Assembly: GCA_003344405.1 (NCBI GenBank)
Contig: NOWV01000013.1
Coordinates: 682,001-746,000, forward strand
DNA from: Trichoplax sp. H2
Taxonomy: Eukaryota; Placozoa; Uniplacotomia; Trichoplacea
Direction of reading: 5' to 3'
DNA length: 64,000 nt
The notes beneath the pieces were generated by a model. It was given only the letters and a program-made list of their open reading frames with translations, did not search any database and was not told the origin of the DNA. A program made the translations under genes and the position numbers. This document shows, one piece after another, positions 36,371-49,500 of this stretch; the first letter of the stretch is position 1, and each line of letters opens with the position of its first letter.

Positions 36371-39104
36371 ATGATAACCTTTTATGGCCCCACATTTGGT
36401 ATTGAAGTCATGATTAAATATTGCGAAGTAATAAAACATTTTAACGCGTTTCTTTAGAAAGGATAAAATTATTAGTAAAAGATACTAGTGAACGTTTGCA
36501 AGTTTATATGTTATCTGATCAGTGACTGAGTGGAAAGGAATTAACCGCATTACATAACTATGACATTACGCAAATACTACGATATTGTAACTAGCGACTA
36601 CTAAACATCTTTATCTATTGTTTATATTGTGGGTTTGCTGAACGTCCCATTTTCTTCTTCATTTAGATAGGAGAGATTTGGAGTATCGTTTTTGGATGGG
36701 AAAGAGGTTTAGTAGTCCCTGGTATAACTATGTTAATTAAAGCTAAGACCCATTTAGGTAGTAAAAATATTCTTAAACGATAACAGGAAGTTTTTTATTG
36801 CCAATAAAAGAGTCTTGTCTTTTCTTCATCTGTCCGAAAATATCTACATACGCGTAAAATAATCCTTTATACTATTATTAGACTAATACATATACCGGTG
36901 ATTCTAGCTAGCATGGCCACTTTCTCGTGAAAGAATAACCAGGAGGAAACGTGCCTAAAAATTGCAAGTCTATTTTATGCTTCATTGTATACAGCTAATG
37001 TTATTTTTACTTATCAATTTTATTACTAGAATACTATTGTCATTAATATCGATCAAAAATTAAAAATGGGTTTTCAAAAAGCTTTCACGTGCATTTATCA
37101 ATTTTCGATATCATTTGAATTTATGAATACTATTCATATGTTTTATGTAATAGAACATGGTATGAAGGTGTTCCCGTTATAAGTATTATCGAGCAATGTA
37201 CCACTATAATATCATAATTGGTAATGGATTATTAATCATGATCCATTTCTTGTTATTCGAGCAATAATCGCGTTCATTTATTAGCGAAATAAACGTAATT
37301 TTGACCATTAAATATCTATTGTGATATTGGTGTGTTGTAAAGAGAAATATAACGTATGCACATCATTGACATATGTTGTAGAATTTTATAGTTATTTAAA
37401 GTAAATATCGTTGATGCGCTGAAAAGGTTGCCAAGATACATAAATTCGACTAATTTAATTAGTGATGATTGTATAGCATGAATGCCAGCGAATTTATTCA
37501 GTAATGAATTATTAATATGCTATTAATTTAAGCGATATCTATATAATATTTTTTTGTAGACGGAAATAAATGAAAATAAAGCGGATAAGTATTTACATGG
37601 ATAGATCGCGTTAATGTACCGAAGTAACGTAATATGCAATGATATTCTTCTGTGCGTTCATTGGAGCTCCTTCATATCCAGTTTCCCTAATACATTACAG
37701 ATTTTTTTTTAAAGAGCATTTCGTATTGAGATTAAACTGCTTGAAAATGAATTGACTTGATAGATTATCATTATCTGATGTAGATGAGAAAATGATAGAA
37801 ATTATTATAAAGCCAAAGTATTATTTACTAAAGTTCACACGAAGGCCGATGTTGCCTTAGTAACCTCTGTAAAATGTTCTATACTGTGCTCTACAATGAA
37901 ATGTATGATGTTGTATCCCACTGTAAAGCGTTCTGGCTTTAATCGACGCTTTGCGTTTATTACTTTATTTTGTTGATTGAGAAAATATTATGCGATCACT
38001 GAGTACGACGAGTATAGTTGGTATAGTGTAAGCTATAATAAAAGAGCGTAGCTTGAGTACTTTGCAAATTGCGTGTATCCTTGTATCTTCCATATACAGT
38101 ATATCACTTCTCAACGGCTTGTCCTTGAACTAATAAGCAATTCGGTAGCGAAGCTACAGATATTGTCGTAGTGTACTAGTTCTTTCTTTGTATAGACTAT
38201 ATCATACTTTGATATAGACAGGCTACTATAGACTACAGTACTATATTAGTTGATGAATGATAATCGGTAAAACTTTAAAGACTTTGATGATTTGAAAGAA
38301 CTTGCCGCAAAATCAAAGGAGAAGGATAGTGACTTTTATGTATTTTTTTTTTTTTTACCGTAGAGAAGAGTTTCAGGCGAAGGTGATTGACTACCTTATT
38401 CGCGTGTGGATAATTTGAAAATTGACTCTTTGTAGTGCTATTCACCGTAGTTTGAAATTGCGATTGCTAGGATACACAAGAGGTAGAATTGATGGATCGC
38501 CAACATATCCGTATTTACACATAATGGAATAATAACCATGTAGTTAGAGGTGGAATTGAAATGATACCGCAGCGCAACATTCTAGATTACTTTTAATCTG
38601 TAAAGTCTTTGAAATAGGATTTATATCGAAATATTTGTAATTGGTAATTAGTAATAAAAATGTTGACGCAATATCTATTGCTAGGCTCCAAACTGTCTCG
38701 ATAACATGATACTGTATATAATTTGTTGCTTGTATAACGAAACTTTACTTACTTACAAAGTATTACCGTAGAAATCTAGTGATGGAATGACGCTGGTAAT
38801 TTACAGTGCTATATATGAGGATCACAAGACCCTGCCGTTAGTAATTGATCAATACAAAACTTCTTTAGTCTATTTCAGTAAGAACTTTGTGAATGAATGA
38901 TCAACATTTCAATTCTTACAGAGTATAAAAGAAATTCAGGATAATATAGAATTTGTTTGTACAGTGCTAGATACCGAAGATAGTAGAAAAACTTGCAATC
39001 GTTTCGGTGGCTACTCAAAAAAGAGAGAGGGAGAAAGTGGCATAGTTGTGCCAGACGATTCGATAACCTATGTGATCGATGATTTTTGCGCCTACTTTAG
39101 TTGA
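36371..39104 (+). CDS. Unrecognised multi-exon protein
   Basis: Exons 36371-36398, 36458-36501, 36667-36757, 38281-38339 and 38922-39104 join in phase to give 134 residues. The last exon is the best supported: it follows a TTCTTACAG acceptor and reads for 60 codons with coding-like composition (IEFVCTVLDTEDSRKTC, then GIVVPDDSITYVIDDF) to a TGA. The exon at 36667 (GEIWSIVFGWERGLVVPG) and the one at 38281 (FDDLKELAAKSKEKDSDFY) are good candidates, because their phases match each other and the last exon. The first two (start MITFYGPTF, then KLLVKDTSERLQ) are weaker, with a 59-bp intron between them. I do not recognise the family. The exons are too short, and the terminal one lacks a Met, so a simple open-frame scan misses this gene. 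Confidence 0.45.
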
Positions 39105-42100
39105 ACTTACGTACTGTATATCGATGTCGCTATTATGATTATTAATTAGGCCTCTTTCGTTTCTGATTTCGAATATTAAGGATATACGAGTGTACAGTAT
39201 ATATAGACTATCCTCGTATAGTAGATATTTCTGTGAGAGTTTGACGATCTGCTTGTTGGCTGAATCATACTATAAATACCAACTCCAATTACGCTAGTCG
39301 ATTTCATTAGGTTGATTAACAATAATATTCTATGTGCGAGCTTGTGATATTTGAAAGGTATGCTGGTAAATTACTATAGAATAAAAAATAAACTTGCTAT
39401 TACAGATTGAATTGAGGGTTTTGTCAGTTTAACGGATAACGGATCATGGTAATCGATTGGCTAAGTTGTTTAATGTAGAGCAGTATGATGACGCTGTATA
39501 ATTTACCTATAGTCTAGATGCCAAAAGTTAGCCTAAGATACCCGCTCTAATACTATCGCATAAAATGATATTCAAGTGGATAGTACAACAGTGAACAAGT
39601 AGTATACAGTTGCGTAGCAGAACTACAGTAAAGTGTGATGATAGTAATTTTGCACTCAGTAACCTGGTTTTTACAAGGTTTCCCTCGGATAAGCACACTG
39701 GAGAACTTCGTTTGCGAGAGTGTAGTCTATCCAGTATAATGGGCTGGAACTGTCCAACTTGACTACATCACGTACTGTATTATATTGAATATCAATAGCG
39801 CAATGAATTGGGGGGGGGGGAAAATGCAATTTCAGGATCATAATTGGATTTGCGTTGCGCAAAATTGAATTTTCTTTTCCTTTTTTCGTATTGATTTCAT
39901 TGGGATAGACTTCCATTTAAATCTGTCTTTGGATGAGTGGAATATTTAATTTTAAAGTTGGGATTCCTTGGTAGTATAGGACAGATGTGTTTAAGTTTTG
40001 TATTTTTTCCCGACGAAAAAACAGTGTAAAGACTAATTATAATGATAATGAATAGAAAGAAAGTGGACGGTTTGCAGCAATTGTATGATACGACACGCTT
40101 CCCTTTTGCCAATTTAAGTGAATCTTGTACGACAGCATAATACATCGTTAGGACTCAATTGGGTAGAATGATTTGCAGAAATATTGACAATTCGTTTTCA
40201 GTTGTATTGTACGTCATCTTGTAACATCATTTTAGTCGTAGTTGATATAGTCAAAATAAACAGGATAATTGGACAAGTGGATTGAAGTCGATTTTGCTAT
40301 AGTTTAGGTCAAAATGGCATGGATCAAAAACTAAGTAAATATATCGCTTAAATTACAATTTTACAATGTAGAATTATACTACCGGATATTGTTAAATTCT
40401 AATGCGAATCAAAACTAGTCGGGCTTACCATCTAGTAAGAAATGCATTGAAATGGACGTACTGTAATCAACCTAAATTAGTTAGTGATCAAGGTATAATA
40501 CTTGTTAAAATACACAGTCTTGAAGGAGAATTGGAAAAGAAAGTAACTTGTATTCAATCTGTGATTGATTGGAAATTGAGCTATCTTTCACTTGTATCAT
40601 TTTGACGGTTGGCAATTTTACTTGTGCCATTTTTATCATGATATTTTTGAGCCATGTCATTGTTGCCGTTCAGCAATACTGTCCATTTGATAAAGTGGCA
40701 GAGTTTACTGAGTGAACAACAATCAAGTATATACTAGTGTTTTAGTGGAATACTGTAAGCCAAATTCAGTACCCATATTCGATGGGATACTCCATTTGAT
40801 AGTACAGCGTAAGACTCAGATTTGCACTGGATTGGACTAAGGCAACTTGTATTCGGAGTTGCTAGTCAACGCCGATCGGAATGGTGCGGCATGACAGAGT
40901 CAGTCAGGCGGAGTTGGGAGTAATGTATCTGACTCCAACTTGCCTGTAATACAGTATTATCCCATGGAAAGGACTTGACGAGAGCGCTTTACTGTGGATA
41001 TTCATCTATCCTAAGAATAGAAGAAACGCCACAAAGCTCCCCCGTAAAATACTTTCCTTGTCAACGAAATATCCACTTCTGCATATCAGTGTGGTTGAAA
41101 GTTCCAGTCAAGCCGAAAGCCGAGTTGAACCCGACTGGAGGAAGGGAGTGAGGTTAAGTAACTGTTGGTGGAGCGATTGTAGTCAATTCGGCTTGGAAAA
41201 TCAACCATTGGATGGGGGTTGTGTTTTTACTCCATTGAAGGACTGTTATGCATATGGTATAGCGTTTGGAGTGGCATAAGTGAAGGACGACGATCGGTCT
41301 TTTGGACTTGTTTATCATCTTCGTCTCCACCCGATAGGATGATAGCGCAGAAAAGGAAAAGACGATCTTGGGACTATGGAGAGTTGATTAGACTGCGCAA
41401 CGTCCATACTGACCAGTGTACAGTATAGCCTGTACGTACGTTGACGGTATTGTTGCAAGTTAATTTGCAGTTACTGCCCATTTCATGCTACAATCCAGTC
41501 GACGATTGGGTCAAGAGTACTATACAAATGGATTGTGTTGTGCGTTTGTTGACGGGTATTACGCAGGCAGTTATTATTAATTAAAATGTCCAATGATGAA
41601 GACAGTGAGCGGTAGTCATGGCAGAGGTCGACTTTAAGGTACACACAAGGAGTGGCTAAGTAAGGTAGAAGAGTCAATGGGGGTGAAAAAGTTGTTTTGT
41701 CTTGGTTTTCTAGCATCTGTAGTAGTAGATGATGATCGTGTCGGTTGCAGCAACGTTGGAAAAGTGTTGTTAATCAGTTGAAGACAACAAGAGATGATGA
41801 TTGCACTCGTTTTGTCTGTACACTCAATTAACAGCAGTCAATTAAATCCATTGATTGATTAATTGACTTGCTCTAACTGTAGAATGAAAGTATCTTGACT
41901 GGCTCGTAGAAGGCAGCAGTGGATCGGGGTGGGGGGCGGAAGATGAATGCATTGAACATGGATTCTCCGCTTGATGAGATGGAATTGGGCTGGTAAGTGT
42001 GGTTGTAGAGAAGATGAAAGTACTGACGACGACTTGGATACACCGTATCTAAGTCGTGTCTAGACTTGGTTAGATAAGCTATAGGCAGGGAATACGATTG
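39105..42100. other. Intergenic, no convincing gene
   Basis: It holds scattered 60-80 codon frames on both strands without splice support (the best is 40402-40605, +). Composition changes near 41 kb: GC rises, homopolymer runs of G and T appear, and the TACTGTA words common to the left become rare. Confidence 0.45.
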
Positions 42101-42143
42101 GACACCCGTAGGAAAAGAGAGTGTTGACGAGACATGGATGACG

Positions 42144-42604
42144 CCAATGGCGTTGAATGGTAGAAAGAGAGTGTAACAAGACGAAGGTCACGCCAATAAG
42201 GTTGAATCGTCCGACATGAATGGGTAGTAGGGGGGGGAGTCAATTGATTGGATGGAGGTTAATCAAGGCTAGAGTAAGTGTATATAGTCTAATGTCCTCC
42301 TTCAAGTGGATCGTGTAGCCGATAGAACGCTAATTTATGTCGTCTGTCATGGAAGATGAGTGTCATGGCCATGATGGATTGTAAATTGGATATCGCCTTT
42401 GCTATTTCCCATCCAACCAATGCAAAATGCCGTCAACAATACATCTTGCTCAGGTTGATTGTTGACATGGACTGGCTTTAGATACCAGCCATTTCCATGA
42501 CGTCGTTACAATGGATTAGCCAATCATCCACGTTGCTTCAATAGCGCCAACCAATCAGATGACAAGCAATTCTTGTCGTCATTCCATTGGTTGTCTTTGA
42601 TTGG
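42144..42604. promoter_or_regulatory. CCAAT-box cluster upstream of PDE8
   Basis: CCAAT pentamers occur at 42144, 42193, 42417, 42520 and 42551 on the plus strand and ATTGG at 42586 and 42600, seven in 460 bp, 0.9-1.4 kb before the PDE8 start codon. A TGACGTCG (42498-42505), one base from the palindromic cAMP-response element, lies among them. This looks like a promoter with NF-Y type sites; the transcription start was not located. Confidence 0.5.
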
Positions 42605-43109
42605 TTGGAGGATGTTAAGCCTTCAGTAAAACAATAGCACTGCAAATGGATCCACGCCCTTTTCATCGGTTCCCATAGTGAGAATAGACAGTAGGCAAAT
42701 TTTTTTTTTGTGTGTCTTGTTGTTGTTGTTGTCTACTATCATCATCATCATCGCTAGGTTTCATTTTATAAAGTCTGCTGTAAACGAGTGGAAAAAGAGA
42801 CTATCCAAGTGGATTGCTGCCATCGACAACTTGTGTGTATACTTTAGCCTACTGCGCTAGCAATATCAGTTATGATGGACTATTACTTTTAGATTGGTGG
42901 CCATCACCAGCGTATTAGCTAGGGCAAGAGAAATTGCGAAATTGTTTTTGGGGTTTTTTTTTCTTTTTTTCCAACGCCTTGTCTTGTTGCAAGTGGTGCA
43001 TGATCAAGACTTGTCGCTTTGTGTCTTGGTGATTGATTGTTTTTTCTTTCCTTTTCTTGTCCCCTTGCCTTGTTTGCTAGACGAGCGAGAGAGAGACGAC
43101 GCCGCCGCT

Positions 43110-43412
43110 GTGCAAGGAAAATTACTTCCATTTCCCCCCCCTCCCCTCTCTATCCAGCCACAACAACATTAATCTGCTGCATTGCAATCATTATTCTCCA
43201 ATATTGGAAAAAAAGAAAGAATTTGGTCGTCGTGGATCGATCACAACACCATCATCAACTTATCCATTCCTCTCTCTCTCTCTCATCACCTCGTGATCGA
43301 TCTCTATGCAGCCGATAGATTGGCCATTTTCAATCGATTGATTCAACAAGACCAATAAAATTGTAGGGGGCTCTGTCGAACCTGACTGCCTCTCTCTCTC
43401 TCTCTCTCTTTT
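43110..43412. repeat. Pyrimidine-rich 5' region with CT microsatellites
   Basis: C/T-rich runs including (TC)n near 43270-43284 and 43389-43410 and poly-C near 43131-43145 lie within 400 bp of the PDE8 start codon, probably in the 5' untranslated region or core promoter. Open frames here on both strands are by-products of low complexity. Confidence 0.7.
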
Positions 43413-43505
43413 ATCCAAGTCATTTTGGGGCCTAGGTTACTTGGGGATTGCTGACAAGAAAGAGTCACACTTTCAAATCTTCTTTTTTATGATCGTGGAG
43501 AGCTA

Positions 43506-46500
43506 ATGGGGTGCTCTCCTAGCCAAGCTACACCAGATCCTGCTTCTGAAACGATACCCAACGGACAAAATATGAATCATCCACCAAACTCAGAAACAGA
43601 TAGTGCCAACGGCAATTCATCACGAATCCAATCCAATGGAAACAGTACTAACGGCGAAGTCAAGGTAAAGTCACATGTTGCCAACAACAAAAAATTTTCA
43701 CTCCATTTTAATTGCACTATTCAAGGATAGAAATCAATCTTTTCAACTCAATCCACTCCTCATTTGGACCCATATCGCTTTCATTTCTTCTCCATTTTCC
43801 CCAACCAATTAGTCGTCATTCAATCGCTTTCTTATCCTTTTTACTTTAACATTCAATCTTGTTACGCGACAAGATCCACTTGATTCTTTCTTTCCCCATA
43901 CCCCATGGCTTAGTTACGTCCTCGATCAACATGGTTCAAATCTTTCCATCATGTCGTTGAAGAATAGGATAGAAAAAAAAAAAACCCCCAAGGAATTCAT
44001 GAATCAAGACTACAGTAACGGGATAAATTTTCTCTTTTGTTATGCAATCATCATGGCCATTTTTTTTTTTTTCTTCCTCCTCCTTTTTATTCTACTCTAC
44101 TTTCGCTCTCTATCCAATGCATCCATTCTGGCATGGCCTTTTTCCATCGTTTTTCACCAACATTCTCTTTTCTCTTTCTTGATAGTCAATCAACCAGCAA
44201 GTATCAACTTGATTGTACAAGAGTAGTAGTACTACCGTAGTCCTAGTTGTAGTACCCAATTGAAATAAATGTTGTCTAGTAACAACATGATTGAAAAAAA
44301 AGGATATTTCTCTATTTTTACTCATCAATGTTTGCTTTCTTATTTTGACCATCACAACGAGAAGAATCATCGCGATCATCATGGCACCCTAACCCTATTC
44401 CTCCTTCATGCAACCATCACCTTGGTCGTCATGAAAAGCTTTTTTTCTTCTTGCTAACAACCAACGGCTAATCAACCCATTTTATATTCATCGTTGTTAC
44501 CCTTCAAACCATTCTTTTCTACCCATTTTTCCTACTCTTGCTACCGTTGATTGTCTCTTTTTTTTTTTTCNNNNNNNNNNNNNNNNNNNNNNNNNNNNNN
44601 NNNNNNNNNNNNNNNNNNNNNNCCCCCCCCCTCTATTTTTTCTTGTTCAATATCTGATCTTGATGTACTGTAACTACATTTTTATTAGATTCGTAAATAT
44701 TCTCGGGAACTTGGAGTGACAGTCTGCTTTGGTCCAATGAAAGTTATCCAACCGCAAATGAAGGTAAGTCCAGACTTGAAAATTTTCCCCGCACTCAAAT
44801 GAGACACAGTATTTTTGTATTTCTTTTACCAACCTTTTATCTTGCCCCAAATCCTTTTCATCTGCATTTTTCTTTCAATACCAAGACATTTTTTTTTCCG
44901 CCTGAAATGATTTTGAGTACACTACTTTTCTATATAGAGGTAGAGGTTGGTAAAATAGTATTTAAAGTTTGAATTTTATTGCATCCATGATTGATTATGA
45001 CGTCGACTAACACGCAGAGTGGGACAACCAACAAGATGTCCAATGTATGCAGACGATTGAAAATAATTTCCAATTTAATCTCATGATTGGTTTCATTACA
45101 CTTTGGACGACAAAGTTAGTTGTTGATCCTGAAATGGATAGCATCATTACTACAGTCATGTCGGCCATACTTGAATACTAGACACAAGAGTAAGTAAGCG
45201 CTTTTTCAACTGGGATATGGCAGTCTGTTGCCATGTATCTTGACGGAATGATTACACCCTTTCCATCTCATTTTTTGACGTTGTCAAGTAAAAAGGACGA
45301 GAAAAATTGTAGCGTAACAGTAGACTCGATCTCTTTCTTGCATAGCAAAGGATCCATTTCTTGTGGATAAACAACCATTTCCACTCCCTTCAAGTCTAGA
45401 CGGCTCCAAGTTTGCATCAAACTGTTGTTGATCTTACCGTCGGCGAAGGAGGATAAAAAAAACACATAACCCATGATGACAATTTGGGTCCATTTGCACA
45501 TGGCTATATTTTTTTTTCTCTTTTTCTTCCTCCAAATCACCAATGTTGTATAGTATTGGACACACAGTGTCTTTCATTTCGTACGTCATTTTATTTAGTG
45601 GGAGGACAATTGTCAGACCTTTTCTCTCGTTTTATTTAACCTTGTTGTCTCCGCGCTATCCATTTTGGCAATACCTGTAGTAGGATATTATCCGTCAATT
45701 AGCCTATTTCCAATGGTATTTGGCTGGGATTCCATGATAGAAAAGGCTGATATCTGGGTGGCTTTTGCGCTACACAGAGATGAGCCACTCTCTTGTCCAT
45801 TTTACCTACTTTCAATCCGTTGTAAAATAGATTGCGTAGCAATGGAAAGGCCATTTTCCCCACTACACTCGATCGTAGTAGATTGAAGAAGAAGACGAAT
45901 GGCGCATTCTTAATTAATAGACCTATCTCAGTATGGGGTAGATTGAATGGAGGTTATTTTACTCTACACTATTGATTCATAGCTGGAAAAAAAATAGTAG
46001 CAAGAGTCACGACTAAATCCATCAGTTGACTGCTGCATTTTTTCCACATTGCATTCCGCCTTCAAAATTCATCATGGACCCTATTAAAGACAGCGCTGTC
46101 CATTTTTTTTTCCCCTGCCTTTTCCGTTGCTACCCAACGATATTACGACGTTGAAATTCCATATCAAATCCCTTACTGTTGCAACTCTTAGTTTGGACGC
46201 CTAAAATTGGCATGGGCAATACTAAAGTAGGAATGGTCTTTAGTCATTTATCCTGATTCTTCATCACCAGTCCGAGATGATCGCTTGCTAGCAGTAGTAG
46301 TTTTTATTCATTAGGTTTGGCTTTGCAATGGATTTTCAAACATGAACTACAGTAGTCTTCAGTGTCGGCAATAGCCAGAATGGAAAAGATGAATTTTTTT
46401 TCCATTTATCCATGCTGTACAAGTAGAGTCGAGAGTACTGTCCAATGACACGCTGATGATTTTTTTTTTTCAAAGTTAGTCGACATTTATTTCTTGCATA

Positions 46501-49500
46501 GAAAATGATTTACTCGTAGGTTTATTACTGTATCGGAGGCTAATAGACTAATAGACTATCCTAGTCTATTATTAGCCTTGGGTATTGAGTCGATATCGTA
46601 AGCTGCTATGCAAGTAGGAGAAAATGTTCACCTTCATGTCCATGATGGTAAGCTATCTTAAAGTTTTCACAACCATAGATTGATATGAGTGGACCAGCAG
46701 TCTATTCCTTTTTACCTTGAAGACGCTGAAAGAGTAGCTTCTATGCCAGAAAGGATGATTGCATTTGGGATTGGTTGACCGGTAGCGGATATTCTCCTTC
46801 ATGGAAAGTGGCATAAAAATGATGAATGATTAAATACGACTTGTTTCTTCCCTTTTGGGAAACTTTTTTCTATCGGAACAACGCTTGCATCTTGATTCAT
46901 TTTACACTATTAATCATCCACTCTTGTATTTTACAAATATGATCCATGTTCAAGATTGTTGGTTGAGCATTGAATGATATTGATAGTCTAAGCTTGATTT
47001 TAGTCCATTTGGCTAGATGAAAAGAGAGTCGTCTATTGCCACAGTAAGGAGAGACTCATTCGATCGCTAGTCCATCAAAATTAGAACGTAAAGTTGTTTC
47101 TTGGCGGCATCATGATGTCAAAATGGAGACATGGATAAATATGGAAGAAAAGGGAATGATTAGCATATTACATTAGATTGAAAAAGGCAAAGTACAGTAG
47201 CTCGTCTAGAAAGTCAAATAGTCGTCATTGCATCAAAGATGGACATGAAAAATATTGATAGGAGAATTGAGCGATGATCGCGACTAACTGGATGTTGATG
47301 ATGAATCCGATCAAGAGTTGATTGCATCCTTTGACTTGGAGGAGAAGTTTTTGTTGTCATTCTCTTTTTTTTTGTTGTTGTTGTTGCTGTTCATAGAGAT
47401 GGTGACAACTTTTGCCTTGACAATAAAAAAATCCAAGTTGGAGGTTAAATGGACATTGGACCATCTTGTTCCCCTATTTTTCCTCCATTTTTTCAGTATT
47501 AAATTGATGTTGTCTCACTGGGTTATGGCGATCCATGTTGATTGTCTTGAAGAGGAAAAAAAAAAAAAAACCAGCCAGGCTGTTTCTTCGTCGTCCATCA
47601 CAAGGATAAATAAATTAAATATTAATATGGTTGGTAACCGATTGTCCTCTATCATCATTATGGTCAGCTTGAAAAATCAGTTGGGGGTGGGTAGCAAAAA
47701 AGAACGCTTGCAGTTATCCTATGGCGAGGCATTTCTTCATTTGCCATGAGTCTTGCTTTAGCCGATTCCCGGATAGAATTGGCCCATGGAATGAGATTAA
47801 ACTACTGTACAAGAGGTTTTCCATTGCAACAATTTGCCTACCCTTTCTATCGTCTTTTCCAAAGGGCCAAGGAAAGGGAAGGGAAAAAAGGAAAAGCAAT
47901 ACTTCAACGAGAAAGTTACCTTTCATGGTAGTGGTTAAGAGTTGAATATCTGACCTATAGTATATTGTATATCTAGGGTCTTGATGGTTGGCTGCCAAAA
48001 TAAAATGCAATCCATTCCTAAATAGTTTAGGCCATTTCAATGACGAATTATGACTATCATCACCATTATCTGATTGAAATAACAACATGATGATGATGAT
48101 AGATTGCCTTCCTCCCCCCCAATTTTTCAATCACTGTCTATTCTACCTCGGCAAGGACGCAATAGCTAGGATTCATTTTCCATCCAGTCGTTTACATTAC
48201 TCGACGTGGCCCTAAGTTGATCTTTTTCCCCTTTTGGTAATATTAACGTCATGATGGCATTAGGGTTGCCAAAATGGCAGACCGCCAAGAATATTGCATC
48301 GATGGTAATTTTTTCATGGCCGATAGTCTCTTCTCATCATTGTTGTCCATCTTTTCGTCTTGCTTTAAATATGACTTTCTTAATCGCTGCATGACGATAA
48401 AAGCAACCAATGAAAATAAATGGCGATTCTGATGACAATCCTCTCCCCTTCAACTTCATTCAGGTTGAGATTCTTTCTGTGATACTAGCCCAAAAAAGGG
48501 GGGAAGAGGGAGAATAGACTATCGCCTAATTTTGGGATACCCTTCAACAAAGTGATGATCCCAGCCTACAAGTCCACAACATGACTTGGCTATTACAAAA
48601 ATTGAATCATCAAATGCAAGTGTTGATTTTTGCCTTCGTCTACGTTGACAACATTGTGCAATATGAATTATGATGTCGTTGCTACGGCCAAAGGGAAAGG
48701 ATTGCTCGACAAATACGAGTTGATGTTGGCATCAATCCGCTCGCTAGTCCTGAATATTGAGCATGGATAGCAGCGTTGAAATCAACCGAGACAGGGTCTA
48801 CATGTCCAAGCTTAAACCTAGAAAAGTCTACATGTCCAAGCTTAAACCTAGAAAAATCTACATGTCCACGCTTAAACCTAGAAAAATCTACATGTCCACG
48901 CTTAAACCTAGAAAAATCTACATGTCCACGCTTAAACCTAGAAAAATCTACATGTCCACGCTTAAACCTAGAAAAATCTACATGTCCACGCTTAAACCTA
49001 GAAAAATCTACATGTCCACGCTTAAACCTAGAAAAATCTACATGTCCAAGCTTAAACCTAGAAAAGTTCTACATGTGTTTCATTTTTGGAGTAGCCAACT
49101 TGACAATAGTTGAAGCAATTACTTGCAAAGAAAAATGAAAACAATTCAAGTAAAATGGTTCAACTACCCAATAAAATGGATGCCTATAGTCTTGTTTGCT
49201 ATAGGCATGAAATTATTCCTGTATGCTTACTTTTATTGAATAAAACAGAAAGGAATAGAAAGAAAGAAGGAAGGTTCAAAACAACAAAAGCGATCCATTT
49301 ACAAATAGTGTCTACAAAATTGCATGGAGAAAGAGCGCTGCATGATTGCCCTACCAACCAACCATTGCAGTCGATTGCAGCAACTTATGGGGTTGGTGGA
49401 CATTTGTCCCTTGCAATCCTTTTCCTTTTTGCCTCTATTTCAATGCTATCCGCTGTAGGAGAGGGTAAAAGATTGGGTAGGATAGGACATATGGGTCAAG

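Noticed and set aside
44110-44382. Open frames around 43.9-44.5 kb on both strands
   Set aside because: They sit in PDE8 intron 1 and follow poly-T and poly-A tracts.
47318-47749. 143-codon plus-strand frame with a hydrophobic start
   Set aside because: Low-complexity Leu/Phe/Lys runs from homopolymer tracts in the PDE8 intron; no splice or family support.
48757-49138. Two plus-strand open frames of 118 and 120 codons, and a CRISPR-like look
   Set aside because: The 30-bp units abut with no spacers, so it is a minisatellite; the frames stay open only because 30 is a multiple of three.
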